From: Nitrospirota bacterium
GTDB taxonomy: Bacteria; Nitrospirota; Nitrospiria; Nitrospirales; UBA8639
Reading direction: 5' to 3'
Assembly: GCA_003235785.1 (NCBI GenBank)
Contig: QJYE01000209.1
Span: forward strand, 1 to 6,974
DNA: 6,974 bases
In this document: positions 1 through 5,222 of the stretch, piece by piece
Layout: every line of letters starts with the position of its first letter
How positions within the stretch are numbered: the first letter of the stretch is position 1
Position numbers and translations under genes: made by a program
The notes under the pieces: generated by a model
What the model saw: the letters and a program-made list of their open reading frames with translations, nothing else
What the model was told of the DNA's origin: nothing
The model's database searches: none

Positions 1-105
1 GGGGATGTGGTGCTGTTTTCACCGGCTTGTTCCAGTTTCGATATGTTTCTGAACTATCATCAGCGGGGTCTTGAGTTTAAGCGGATCGTCCAGGAGCTGC
101 AATAA
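1..105 (+). CDS. murD: MurD, UDP-MurNAc-L-Ala:D-Glu ligase, C-terminal fragment
   Basis: Frame 1 is open from the first base to TAA at 103-105 and gives 34 C-terminal residues. They begin GDVVLFSPACSSFDMF and continue through NYHQRGLEFKRIVQEL. The SPACxSFDxFxNxxxRGxxFxxxV pattern is the hallmark C-terminus of MurD, the ATP-dependent cytoplasmic ligase that adds D-glutamate to UDP-MurNAc-L-Ala. Only the end of the third, ligand-binding domain is present; the ATPase domain lies upstream of the window. The stop codon directly abuts the ftsW ATG, so the two genes are almost certainly co-transcribed and probably translationally coupled. MurE or MurF ends look different, and the gene's position before ftsW supports MurD. 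Confidence 0.93.
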   Translation, partial: GDVVLFSPACSSFDMFLNYHQRGLEFKRIVQELQ

Positions 106-1284
106 ATGAGTGTGGCCACGTTGCTTCGACGGAAAAATGCGCATCGGGATTCGCGTGCCTGGGCTGATTTGTTTCAGAGCCATCTGGCATTTGGGCGTCG
201 CCGGATCGATCCGTTGATCTTGGGAATTACGATCGCCCTTTCATTAGGTGGGTTGATCATGGTGTTTAGTGCGAGTGGCGTTGTGGCGGAAATGAAATAT
301 GCCGATTCCACCCATTACCTGCAACGCCAAATCGTGTGGATGGTGCTTGGGTTTATGATGCTATTTGTCGGCTCACGCATTGACTATCGGCAATGGAAAG
401 CGTGGATTCCCTGGATCATCGGAGGGTGTGTTGGCGGATTGCTGTTGGTGCTCGCATTTGGCCCTCTGATCAATGGAGCCCGTCGATGGCTCACATTCGG
501 ATTCTTTTCCATTCAGCCGGCTGAGATGGCCAAGCTTGCGGTGGTGCTCTATCTCGCCGGGTTTCTGGCTAATCCGAATCGTCGCATTACGGATTGGCGT
601 CGAGGGTTTCTTCCACCGGTGGTCGTGGTGAGTGGGATTTGCGCCTTAATTGTTGTTGAACCTGATTTGGGAAGTATCGTGGTCATTGGATTGGTCTTTG
701 TCTGCATGCTGTTTATGGCTGGAGCGCGCCTTCAACATTTAGCCTGTTTAGCGCTTCCGATGTTCGTGGGCTTCCTGGCCCTCATTATTTTCAGCCCGGA
801 ACGATGGGAACGATTCACGACTTTTTTAAACCCTTTCCAAGATCGGGAAGGCGCGGGATATCAGTTGGTTCAATCTCTTTTAGCCCTGGAAAATGGAGGA
901 GTTTTTGGCGTAGGCCTGGGGCAAGGCACGCAAAAGCTGCTGTATCTGCCTGAAGGCCATACCGACTTTGTGTTGGCCTTGGTTGGGGAAGAGCTAGGAC
1001 TGGTTGGCACTTTAGGCTTATTGGGATTATTCGTGATCCTGGTTTTAAAAGGGTTTCGAGTGGCCGCATTAGCGCCGGATGTGTTCGGGCGGTTTCTAGC
1101 CCTGGGCATTACCCTGCTGCTTGCGATGCAAGCCATGATCAACGCGGGCGTTGTGAGCGGACTGCTTCCCACGAAGGGGCTTACGCTTCCTCTCGTCAGT
1201 TACGGGGGCTCTTCGCTTCTCACGACCATGCTGGCTATTGGGATATTGTTGAGTATTGCTCGCCAGGGGCGAGCCGGCTCCTAG
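106..1284 (+). CDS. ftsW: FtsW, SEDS-family septal peptidoglycan glycosyltransferase
   Basis: A 392-residue polytopic inner-membrane protein. Hydropathy read by eye suggests about ten membrane segments, near residues 37-58, 74-90, 100-118, 140-155, 168-184, 187-204, 211-230, 290-314, 328-350 and 363-386, after a basic cytoplasmic N-terminus of about 35 residues. SEDS signatures are present: GARRWL (124-129), QPAEMAKL (137-144), EPDLGS (185-190), the extracellular-loop block REGAGYQLVQSLLALENGG (247-265), LPEGHTDF (281-288) and LVSYGGSS (363-370). Asp287 in the HTDF motif matches the essential catalytic Asp of SEDS polymerases. In the family, FtsW polymerises lipid II at the septum with a class B PBP. 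Placement between murD and murG favours FtsW over the paralogue RodA. The ATG at 106 has an AGGAG at 92-96 inside the end of murD, 9 nt upstream. Confidence 0.96.
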   Translation: MSVATLLRRKNAHRDSRAWADLFQSHLAFGRRRIDPLILGITIALSLGGLIMVFSASGVVAEMKYADSTHYLQRQIVWMVLGFMMLFVGSRIDYRQWKAWIPWIIGGCVGGLLLVLAFGPLINGARRWLTFGFFSIQPAEMAKLAVVLYLAGFLANPNRRITDWRRGFLPPVVVVSGICALIVVEPDLGSIVVIGLVFVCMLFMAGARLQHLACLALPMFVGFLALIIFSPERWERFTTFLNPFQDREGAGYQLVQSLLALENGGVFGVGLGQGTQKLLYLPEGHTDFVLALVGEELGLVGTLGLLGLFVILVLKGFRVAALAPDVFGRFLALGITLLLAMQAMINAGVVSGLLPTKGLTLPLVSYGGSSLLTTMLAIGILLSIARQGRAGS

Positions 1285-1297
1285 ACAGGGGCGCGAC

Positions 1298-2374
1298 ATG
1301 CGAATCGTGATTGCCGCAGGTGGAACCGGGGGGCATATGTATCCGGCTATTGCCTATGCCAAGGCCTTTCAACAGCATGATCCAGGAGGTCATATTCTGT
1401 TTGTTGGAACAGGCAAGGCTGTCGAGGAGAAGATTCTCCGTCAAGAAGGATTTCCCGTCGAGTCCCTTCATGTTGAAGGTGTGGTGGGACGGAGTGTCTG
1501 GAACATGCTTCGCGCTTGCTGGCTTCTCCCTCGCGCAATTTGGCGGGCCATACAGATTCTTCGCTCAGAGCAAGCGGACCTGGTCATAGGAACCGGCGGA
1601 TATTTCAGCCCGCCTGTAGTCTTTGCAGCCTGGTTGCTTCGAATCCCCCGCGTGTTATTAGAACCCAATGCGTTTCCGGGGTTGGCCAATCGCGTCTTAG
1701 GTCCTTTAGCCAATCGCGTCTTGTTGTCCTTTGAAAGCGCCAAGTCCTTTTTCCCCTCCTCCAAAGTGAGGATTATTGGAACACCTGTCCGTCAGGCTTT
1801 CGTCTTGGATCATCCTCCGGTGCTTCCTCAACGGGTGGCGCATCTTTTGATTTTTGGAGGAAGTCAGGGCGCACGGGCAATTAATTCCGCCATGCTGGAG
1901 GCGGTTGAGCAGTCTCCGAAGATCAGGGAATCGGTGACGCTGACGCATCAAACGGGCCCTGATGATTATGAGCATGTACGGCAAGGCTATGAAGCCTTTG
2001 GTATGCAGGTTGATGTCCAGCCATTTTTATTTGATATGCCGAAGGAGTTGGCCAAAGCGGATTTGGTGATTTGTCGTGCAGGGGCCAGTACGCTGGCCGA
2101 ATTAGCGGCTTATGGCAAAGCGAGCATTTTGATCCCTTTTCCTCAAGCCACGCACAATCATCAAGAAATGAATGCCAGGGCGATGGAGGAATCAGGAGCG
2201 GCACGAATGTTGCGTCAATCGGAATTAAACGGCCGAAGATTAGCGGAAGAAATTGAACGGATCATGCAAGATATTCCCGCGTTGCAAGCCATGGCCCGAC
2301 GAAGTTGGGAAGCGAGAAATATTCATGCGACCGAGCACATGATTGGCGAATGCCAATCGCTGGTTCAACGCTAA
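1298..2374 (+). CDS. murG: MurG, lipid II synthase (UDP-GlcNAc transferase)
   Basis: A 358-residue GT-B fold glycosyltransferase that transfers GlcNAc from UDP-GlcNAc to lipid I on the cytoplasmic membrane face, making lipid II. Motifs in order: GGTGGH (8-13, first Gly-rich loop, His13), GTGGYFSPP (98-106), NAFPGLANR (124-132, lipid I side), GGSQGA (187-192), HQTG (217-220), DMPKELAKADLVICRAG (246-262) and STLAEL (264-269, Glu268 at the donor-binding position), then HNHQEMNA (286-293). I chose the ATG at 1298. It gives the canonical MRIVIAAGGTGGH start and has AGGGG at 1287-1291, 6 nt upstream. The frame is also open from a TTG at 1256, but that adds 14 charged, non-conserved residues overlapping ftsW. 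The gap to ftsW is 13 bp. One oddity is EPN (122-124), where E. coli-type enzymes have EQN; the Asn is kept. Confidence 0.96.
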   Translation: MRIVIAAGGTGGHMYPAIAYAKAFQQHDPGGHILFVGTGKAVEEKILRQEGFPVESLHVEGVVGRSVWNMLRACWLLPRAIWRAIQILRSEQADLVIGTGGYFSPPVVFAAWLLRIPRVLLEPNAFPGLANRVLGPLANRVLLSFESAKSFFPSSKVRIIGTPVRQAFVLDHPPVLPQRVAHLLIFGGSQGARAINSAMLEAVEQSPKIRESVTLTHQTGPDDYEHVRQGYEAFGMQVDVQPFLFDMPKELAKADLVICRAGASTLAELAAYGKASILIPFPQATHNHQEMNARAMEESGAARMLRQSELNGRRLAEEIERIMQDIPALQAMARRSWEARNIHATEHMIGECQSLVQR

Positions 2375-2386
2375 AAATTGGCCAAT
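2341..2386 (+). repeat. Overlapping inverted repeats at the murG 3' end
   Basis: GATTGGC (2341-2347) and GCCAATC (2352-2358) form a perfect 7-bp stem with a GAAT loop inside the last codons of murG. Just after the stop codon is a perfect 10-bp palindrome, ATTGGCCAAT (2377-2386). ATTGGC and its complement therefore each occur twice within 46 bases, so alternative pairings are possible in RNA (2341-2347 with 2352-2358, or 2352-2357 with 2377-2382). There is no T-tract, so it is not a classical intrinsic terminator. Any function, such as transcript end processing or stability, is inference. Confidence 0.5.
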
Positions 2387-2456
2387 GCGTGTGAAGAGCG
2401 ATGAAACGAATCCAAGGGCTATACAGCAACCATAAGCCACATGTTCATCTTTAATG

Positions 2457-2464
2457 AGGAGGGG
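2457..2464 (+). promoter_or_regulatory. Strong orphan Shine-Dalgarno sequence
   Basis: AGGAGGGG is the best ribosome-binding match seen in the window, yet no real gene follows at normal spacing. A TTG at 2466 is only 3 nt beyond AGGAGG and opens four codons. An ATG at 2477 is 14 nt away and opens 18 codons. The site may be the relic of a displaced gene, serve a leader peptide, or be a chance purine run. Confidence 0.35.
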
Positions 2465-2476
2465 CTTGCATAGAGC

Positions 2477-2533
2477 ATGAAGGGTGTGTCTGACAGAAGA
2501 TGGCCATGGTGTTGGGCAATATCGACCCACTGA
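2477..2533 (+). CDS. Possible 18-residue Trp-rich leader peptide (speculative)
   Basis: This short ORF reads MKGVSDRRWPWCWAISTH and ends at TGA 2531-2533. It has three Trp codons within five positions (TGG CCA TGG TGT TGG) and is followed immediately by the inverted repeat at 2533-2551. A strong Shine-Dalgarno lies upstream, but 14 nt away, which is longer than usual. The arrangement resembles a leader peptide plus hairpin. No link between Trp supply and cell-wall genes is known to me, and an ORF this short can arise by chance. I do not recognise it. Confidence 0.12.
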   Translation: MKGVSDRRWPWCWAISTH

Positions 2534-2551
2534 CTTCCTCTGGATGGAAGT
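2533..2551 (+). repeat. Small inverted repeat upstream of murC
   Basis: ACTTCC (2533-2538) and GGAAGT (2546-2551) are perfect complements around a 7-nt loop, TCTGGAT. Flanking CCAC (2527-2530) can instead pair with GTGG (2550-2553) if TGAC is bulged, extending the pairing to 8 bp. No T-run follows, so it is not an intrinsic terminator. It could be a hairpin in a murC leader RNA or a protein site, but may be chance. Confidence 0.3.
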
Positions 2552-2693
2552 GGTTTCGCCAGGTTGGGGGTGGAACTGCCTCAGAGTTGTCGAGCGATGG
2601 GTATCAGATCACCATGGGTCTTCTCTGTAAAAAGTGAGCGGGGTGTGATGACGGACACAGCCTTTTCCTTCTTCTCTGGGAGTCTAGGAAATT

Positions 2694-4112
2694 ATGTTTC
2701 GAAAAATTCAGCACATTCATTTAGTCGGAATCGGTGGAAGTGGAATGAGTGGTATTGCGGAAGTACTTCTCACGTTAGGGTATAAAGTCACGGGTTCCGA
2801 TACCGGGTATTCTGACAGTATTCGCCGGCTTGAAGGCATGGGTGGGATTGTGCATATCGGACATCATGAATCGCATATTGAAGGCGCACAAGTTGTGGTG
2901 ATGTCATCGGCTATTGCCACCTCCAATCCGGAAATTCGTGCGGCACGTGCCAAAGTCATTCCGGTCATCCCTCGTGCGGAAATGCTGGCTGAATTGATGC
3001 GCTTGAAGTTCGGCATTGCGATTGCGGGGGCCCATGGTAAAACCACTACGACATCGATGGTGGCGTCCATTCTAGCGGAAGCCGGGCTGGATCCTACGTT
3101 TGTGGTGGGTGGAAAAGTGAATGCGATGGGGACGCATGCCCGGTTGGGACGAAGTGATCTGCTTATTGCTGAAGCGGATGAAAGTGATGGGTCATTTTTG
3201 CGCTTGTCTCCGTCCATTGTTGTGGTGACGAATATTGATCGTGAGCATCTTGAGCATTATGGAAATATGGATCGCCTTCAAGAAGCCTTTTTGGAATTTA
3301 TCAACAAAATCCCATTTTATGGGGCGGCGATTCTTTGTGCGGATGATCCGTGGATTCGCGGCATCTTGCCTGGTGTGGTGAAACGGTACCAGACATTTGG
3401 GATGAGTGATTTTTCGGGTGTGCTGACGCCGGATTTGTATGCCACGGACATTGAACCCAAAGCATTGGGTGTCGAATTCCGTGCCCATTATCGTGGACAA
3501 AAAATTGGGCCGTTTCGTATTCGCATCCCCGGTGTTCACAATGTGTCCAATGCGTTGGCGGCGATTGGCGTAGCCTTGGAATTGGATGTCCCGGTGGATT
3601 TAATCCGATCGGGCCTGGCAGCGTTTGCCGGAGTCGAACGCCGGTTTCAAATTCGAGGCGAAAAAAACGGCATTACCGTCGTTGATGACTATGGCCATCA
3701 TCCCACGGAAATTCGCGCTACCTTAGCGGCGGCACGCGCCACCTGGCCTTCTCGACGGTTGCTTGTGGTGTTTCAGCCGCACCGCTATTCCAGAACGAGG
3801 GATCTTGTGGATGATTTTGCCAAGGCCTTTGAGCAAGCCGACGTGGTTTATGTCATGGATATTTATGCTGCGGGAGAAGAGCCCATTCCCGGGGTCAGCG
3901 GTCAGACGCTGGTGGAGAAAATTGGCGGGGCTGGTCATCCTGGCGTCCATTGGGTCAATGGTGATCCCGAGCTGATCAACCGATTGCGAGATGATTTGCG
4001 AGAAGGCGATGTGCTGTTGACGCTTGGTGCAGGAGATGTGTGGAAAATTGGTCCAGAGCTGTTAGTGACCTTGGACGTGAGAAGGGAAAAAGAAAACGTT
4101 ACAGGTGAGTAG
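2694..4112 (+). CDS. murC: MurC, UDP-N-acetylmuramate:L-alanine ligase
   Basis: A 472-residue, full-length Mur ligase. It attaches L-Ala to UDP-MurNAc with ATP in the cytoplasm, the first step of stem-peptide assembly. The N-terminal UDP-binding Rossmann domain carries GIGGSGMSG (12-20). The central ATPase domain has the P-loop GAHGKTTTT (112-120, Lys116), EADESDGSF (160-168) and TNIDREHLEHYG (179-190). The HNVSNALAA block (282-290), GVERRFQ (313-319), DDYGHHPTEI (331-340) and QPHRYSRT (361-368) follow, with TLGAGDVW (443-450) near the end. The YGHHPTEI and HRYSRT signatures identify MurC rather than MurD, E, F or Mpl. The start is fixed: an in-frame TAG at 2685-2687 leaves the ATG at 2694 as the first start codon, with AGGA at 2686-2689 four nt upstream. 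It follows the unusually long gap after murG, so it may begin its own transcript as well as being read through. Confidence 0.97.
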   Translation: MFRKIQHIHLVGIGGSGMSGIAEVLLTLGYKVTGSDTGYSDSIRRLEGMGGIVHIGHHESHIEGAQVVVMSSAIATSNPEIRAARAKVIPVIPRAEMLAELMRLKFGIAIAGAHGKTTTTSMVASILAEAGLDPTFVVGGKVNAMGTHARLGRSDLLIAEADESDGSFLRLSPSIVVVTNIDREHLEHYGNMDRLQEAFLEFINKIPFYGAAILCADDPWIRGILPGVVKRYQTFGMSDFSGVLTPDLYATDIEPKALGVEFRAHYRGQKIGPFRIRIPGVHNVSNALAAIGVALELDVPVDLIRSGLAAFAGVERRFQIRGEKNGITVVDDYGHHPTEIRATLAAARATWPSRRLLVVFQPHRYSRTRDLVDDFAKAFEQADVVYVMDIYAAGEEPIPGVSGQTLVEKIGGAGHPGVHWVNGDPELINRLRDDLREGDVLLTLGAGDVWKIGPELLVTLDVRREKENVTGE

Positions 4113-4132
4113 CACGAGAGATGAAAATGCCG

Positions 4133-4189
4133 TTATTTACCCTCTCCTTGCTTTTCACTACTTACTTCCACTTCTCACTTTTTACTTCT
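4133..4189 (+). promoter_or_regulatory. C-rich, G-poor tract upstream of murB, possible rut-like or unstructured leader
   Basis: Across these 57 bases I count about 19 C and a single G (4150); the rest is mostly T with some A. Strong C-over-G bias and lack of structure are known features of Rho utilisation sites, and also of unstructured leaders that help ribosome loading. It lies in the untranslated spacer between murC and murB, where Rho could act on naked RNA. The composition is seen; the role is inference. Confidence 0.3.
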
Positions 4190-4190
4190 G
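4164..4190 (+). repeat. Degenerate heptad repeat (ACTTNTN) in the murC-murB spacer
   Basis: Three consecutive 7-base units, ACTTCTC (4170-4176), ACTTTTT (4177-4183) and ACTTCTG (4184-4190), follow a 6-base variant ACTTCC (4164-4169) and an ACTT at 4160-4163. The phase is clear despite base changes. It resembles the short tandemly repeated heptamers described in some bacterial intergenic regions. Polymerase slippage or a dispersed genomic repeat are both possible. Confidence 0.5.
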
Positions 4191-4192
4191 GC

Positions 4193-4242
4193 AGGGGAGT
4201 CTGGTGAATGATTCGATGGCAAGAGCAAGAATGCCATGCTAA
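4193..4242 (+). promoter_or_regulatory. Shine-Dalgarno and mini-ORF possibly coupling murB translation
   Basis: AGGGGAG at 4193-4199 is a strong ribosome site, but the murB ATG is 36 nt beyond it and lacks a good site of its own. A GTG at 4204-4206, 4 nt after the site, opens a 12-codon ORF (VNDSMARARMPC) whose TAA (4240-4242) overlaps the start region of murB, with murB ATG at 4236-4238. Ribosomes ending there could reinitiate on murB. An ATG at 4208 sits at better spacing but opens a frame that overlaps murB out of phase and looks non-coding. The mini-ORF being translated is inference. Confidence 0.3.
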
Positions 4243-5159
4243 GAGGCCAGCGGCGGGTATTCACGGTTCCCATGCTTCGTCGAGCCCTGCTCCATGTTCA
4301 GGGGGAGATCAGATGGCAAGCACCCTTGGCGCCATTGACTTCTCTTCAAGTTGGGGGCCCAGCCGATGTGCTGGTGATTCCTGCTGACGTCGAGGATGTG
4401 GTTCGTGTTGTTCGGGGGGCGCACATGGGTCGGATTCCTCTTCTCGTATTGGGTGGAACGAACGTCATTGTTCGAGATAAGGGCCTTCGCGGCATGGTGA
4501 TGCAGTTGTCCGGCTTAAGCAACATTCAGGAAGAAGCGAACCAAGTGGTGTATGCGCAGGCAGGCGTCAGACTCCCACGACTGATGCAATTCGCCCTTGG
4601 CCGAAATCTTTCAGGGATGGAATGGGCCGCAGGAATTCCAGGAACCGTGGGTGGGGGTGTCGTCATGAATGCGGGAACGCGTTTAGGAGAAATGCAAGAT
4701 GTGTTGGCAGCTGTGGATCTGGTGACACCACATGGCAAACGAAAACGTGTAGAAGCGTCCATGCTCTCTTTTCTCTACCGTAAGACCCTTCTTCCCAAAG
4801 GCATTGTCGTGGGGGCATGGCTGCAATTGACGTCTGCGGCGAAAGGTACCATCCAGTCGGTCACGAAAGAGTATTTGCAATACCGAAAGGCCACACAACC
4901 TTTGACGTTGCCCAATGCCGGATCGGTTTTTAAAAACCCCACCGGAGATTCGGCTGGTCGGTTGATTGAGGCGGCGGGGTTGAAAGGGTTGCGGGTCGGC
5001 GATGCTGAAGTCTCTCACAAGCATGCCAATTTTATTGTCAACCGAGGCGCGGCGACTGCTGCGCAGGTTTTGATGTTGGTCCAAAAGGTTCGGGAGCAGG
5101 TGGCCAGGAAATTCGGCGTTCGATTGCAGTTGGAATGGAAGGTTATTGGGGAACGATAA
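4236..5159 (+). CDS. murB: MurB, UDP-N-acetylenolpyruvoylglucosamine reductase (type II)
   Basis: A 307-residue FAD enzyme that reduces UDP-GlcNAc-enolpyruvate with NADPH to UDP-MurNAc in the cytoplasm, supplying the substrate of MurC. FAD-domain signs: TSLQVGGPAD (35-44), LGGTNVIVRDKGLRG (72-86) and AAGIPGTVGGGVVMNAG (131-147). FLYRKT (179-184) contains the family YR pair. NAGSVFKNP (227-235) supplies Ser230, the proton-donor serine, and Glu300 in QLEWKVIGE matches the C-terminal catalytic Glu. AGLKGLRVGDAEVSHKHANFIVN (247-269) is typical of the shorter type II form lacking the E. coli-type insertion. A TGA at 4209-4211 closes the frame upstream, so the start is the ATG at 4236 or, 12 residues later, the ATG at 4272; MLRRAL from 4272 resembles many MurB starts. 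Neither has a clear ribosome site. The ordinary GGS in the FAD loop is GGT here, seen in some relatives. Confidence 0.95.
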   Translation: MLRGQRRVFTVPMLRRALLHVQGEIRWQAPLAPLTSLQVGGPADVLVIPADVEDVVRVVRGAHMGRIPLLVLGGTNVIVRDKGLRGMVMQLSGLSNIQEEANQVVYAQAGVRLPRLMQFALGRNLSGMEWAAGIPGTVGGGVVMNAGTRLGEMQDVLAAVDLVTPHGKRKRVEASMLSFLYRKTLLPKGIVVGAWLQLTSAAKGTIQSVTKEYLQYRKATQPLTLPNAGSVFKNPTGDSAGRLIEAAGLKGLRVGDAEVSHKHANFIVNRGAATAAQVLMLVQKVREQVARKFGVRLQLEWKVIGER

Positions 5160-5222
5160 GCGTGAATTGGCGAAAGGAAAAACGTGAAAAGGGAAGGGTC
5201 TGAAGTGAAGGGAAAGGCTAAC
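5160..5222 (+). promoter_or_regulatory. Purine-rich murB-ddl spacer with two ribosome sites
   Basis: The 63-bp spacer is strongly purine-rich in its second half (5172-5217). AAGGA at 5174-5178 sits 5 nt before a GTG at 5184. AAGGGA at 5208-5213 and AAGG at 5214-5217 precede the ATG at 5223. GTGAA-like units recur (5162, 5184, 5205). Either start could be used for ddl. Confidence 0.45.

Larger units (their letters stand above)
2375..2693 (+). other. 319-bp murG-murC intergenic region without a convincing gene
   Basis: No frame carries a plausible conserved protein; ORFs crossing it are shadows of murG or murC. What can be seen: the palindrome at its left edge; a 17-codon ORF at 2401-2454 (MKRIQGLYSNHKPHVHL); a near-perfect Shine-Dalgarno at 2457-2464; an 18-codon Trp-rich ORF at 2477-2533; an inverted repeat at 2533-2551; a 17-nt pure pyrimidine run at 2661-2677; and the murC ribosome site at 2686-2689. 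A CTGACA at 2490-2495 resembles a -35 box, but no good -10 lies at normal spacing. It could hold an internal promoter, an RNA leader for murC or the remains of a lost gene. The sequence alone does not decide. Confidence 0.6.

Noticed and set aside
1256..1297. MurG N-terminal extension from a TTG start overlapping ftsW
   Set aside because: The added 14 residues are not MurG-like, and the ATG at 1298 has a proper ribosome site and begins the canonical Gly-rich motif.
2490..2522. CTGACA as a sigma-70 -35 box for murC
   Set aside because: The -35 match is 5 of 6, but the best -10-like hexamers match only 3 of 6 and lie at 19-21 nt spacing, so a promoter call is not supported.
2240..2530. Antisense open frame of 96 codons over the murG end and spacer
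   Set aside because: Much of it is the complement of murG coding sequence, and no conserved motif or convincing start signal is visible.
2533..2551. Intrinsic terminator in the murG-murC spacer
   Set aside because: The stem is only 6 bp, or 8 bp with a bulge, and no T-tract follows.
2564..2785. Plus-strand open frame of 73 codons entering murC out of phase
   Set aside because: Its second half is a shifted reading of the murC N-terminus, and its first half shows no family motif and no ribosome site.
4208..4380. ATG at 4208, well spaced from AGGGGAG, as the true murB start with a frameshift
   Set aside because: The frame it opens has no MurB similarity, while the murB frame is intact from 4236 with a sensible N-terminus.
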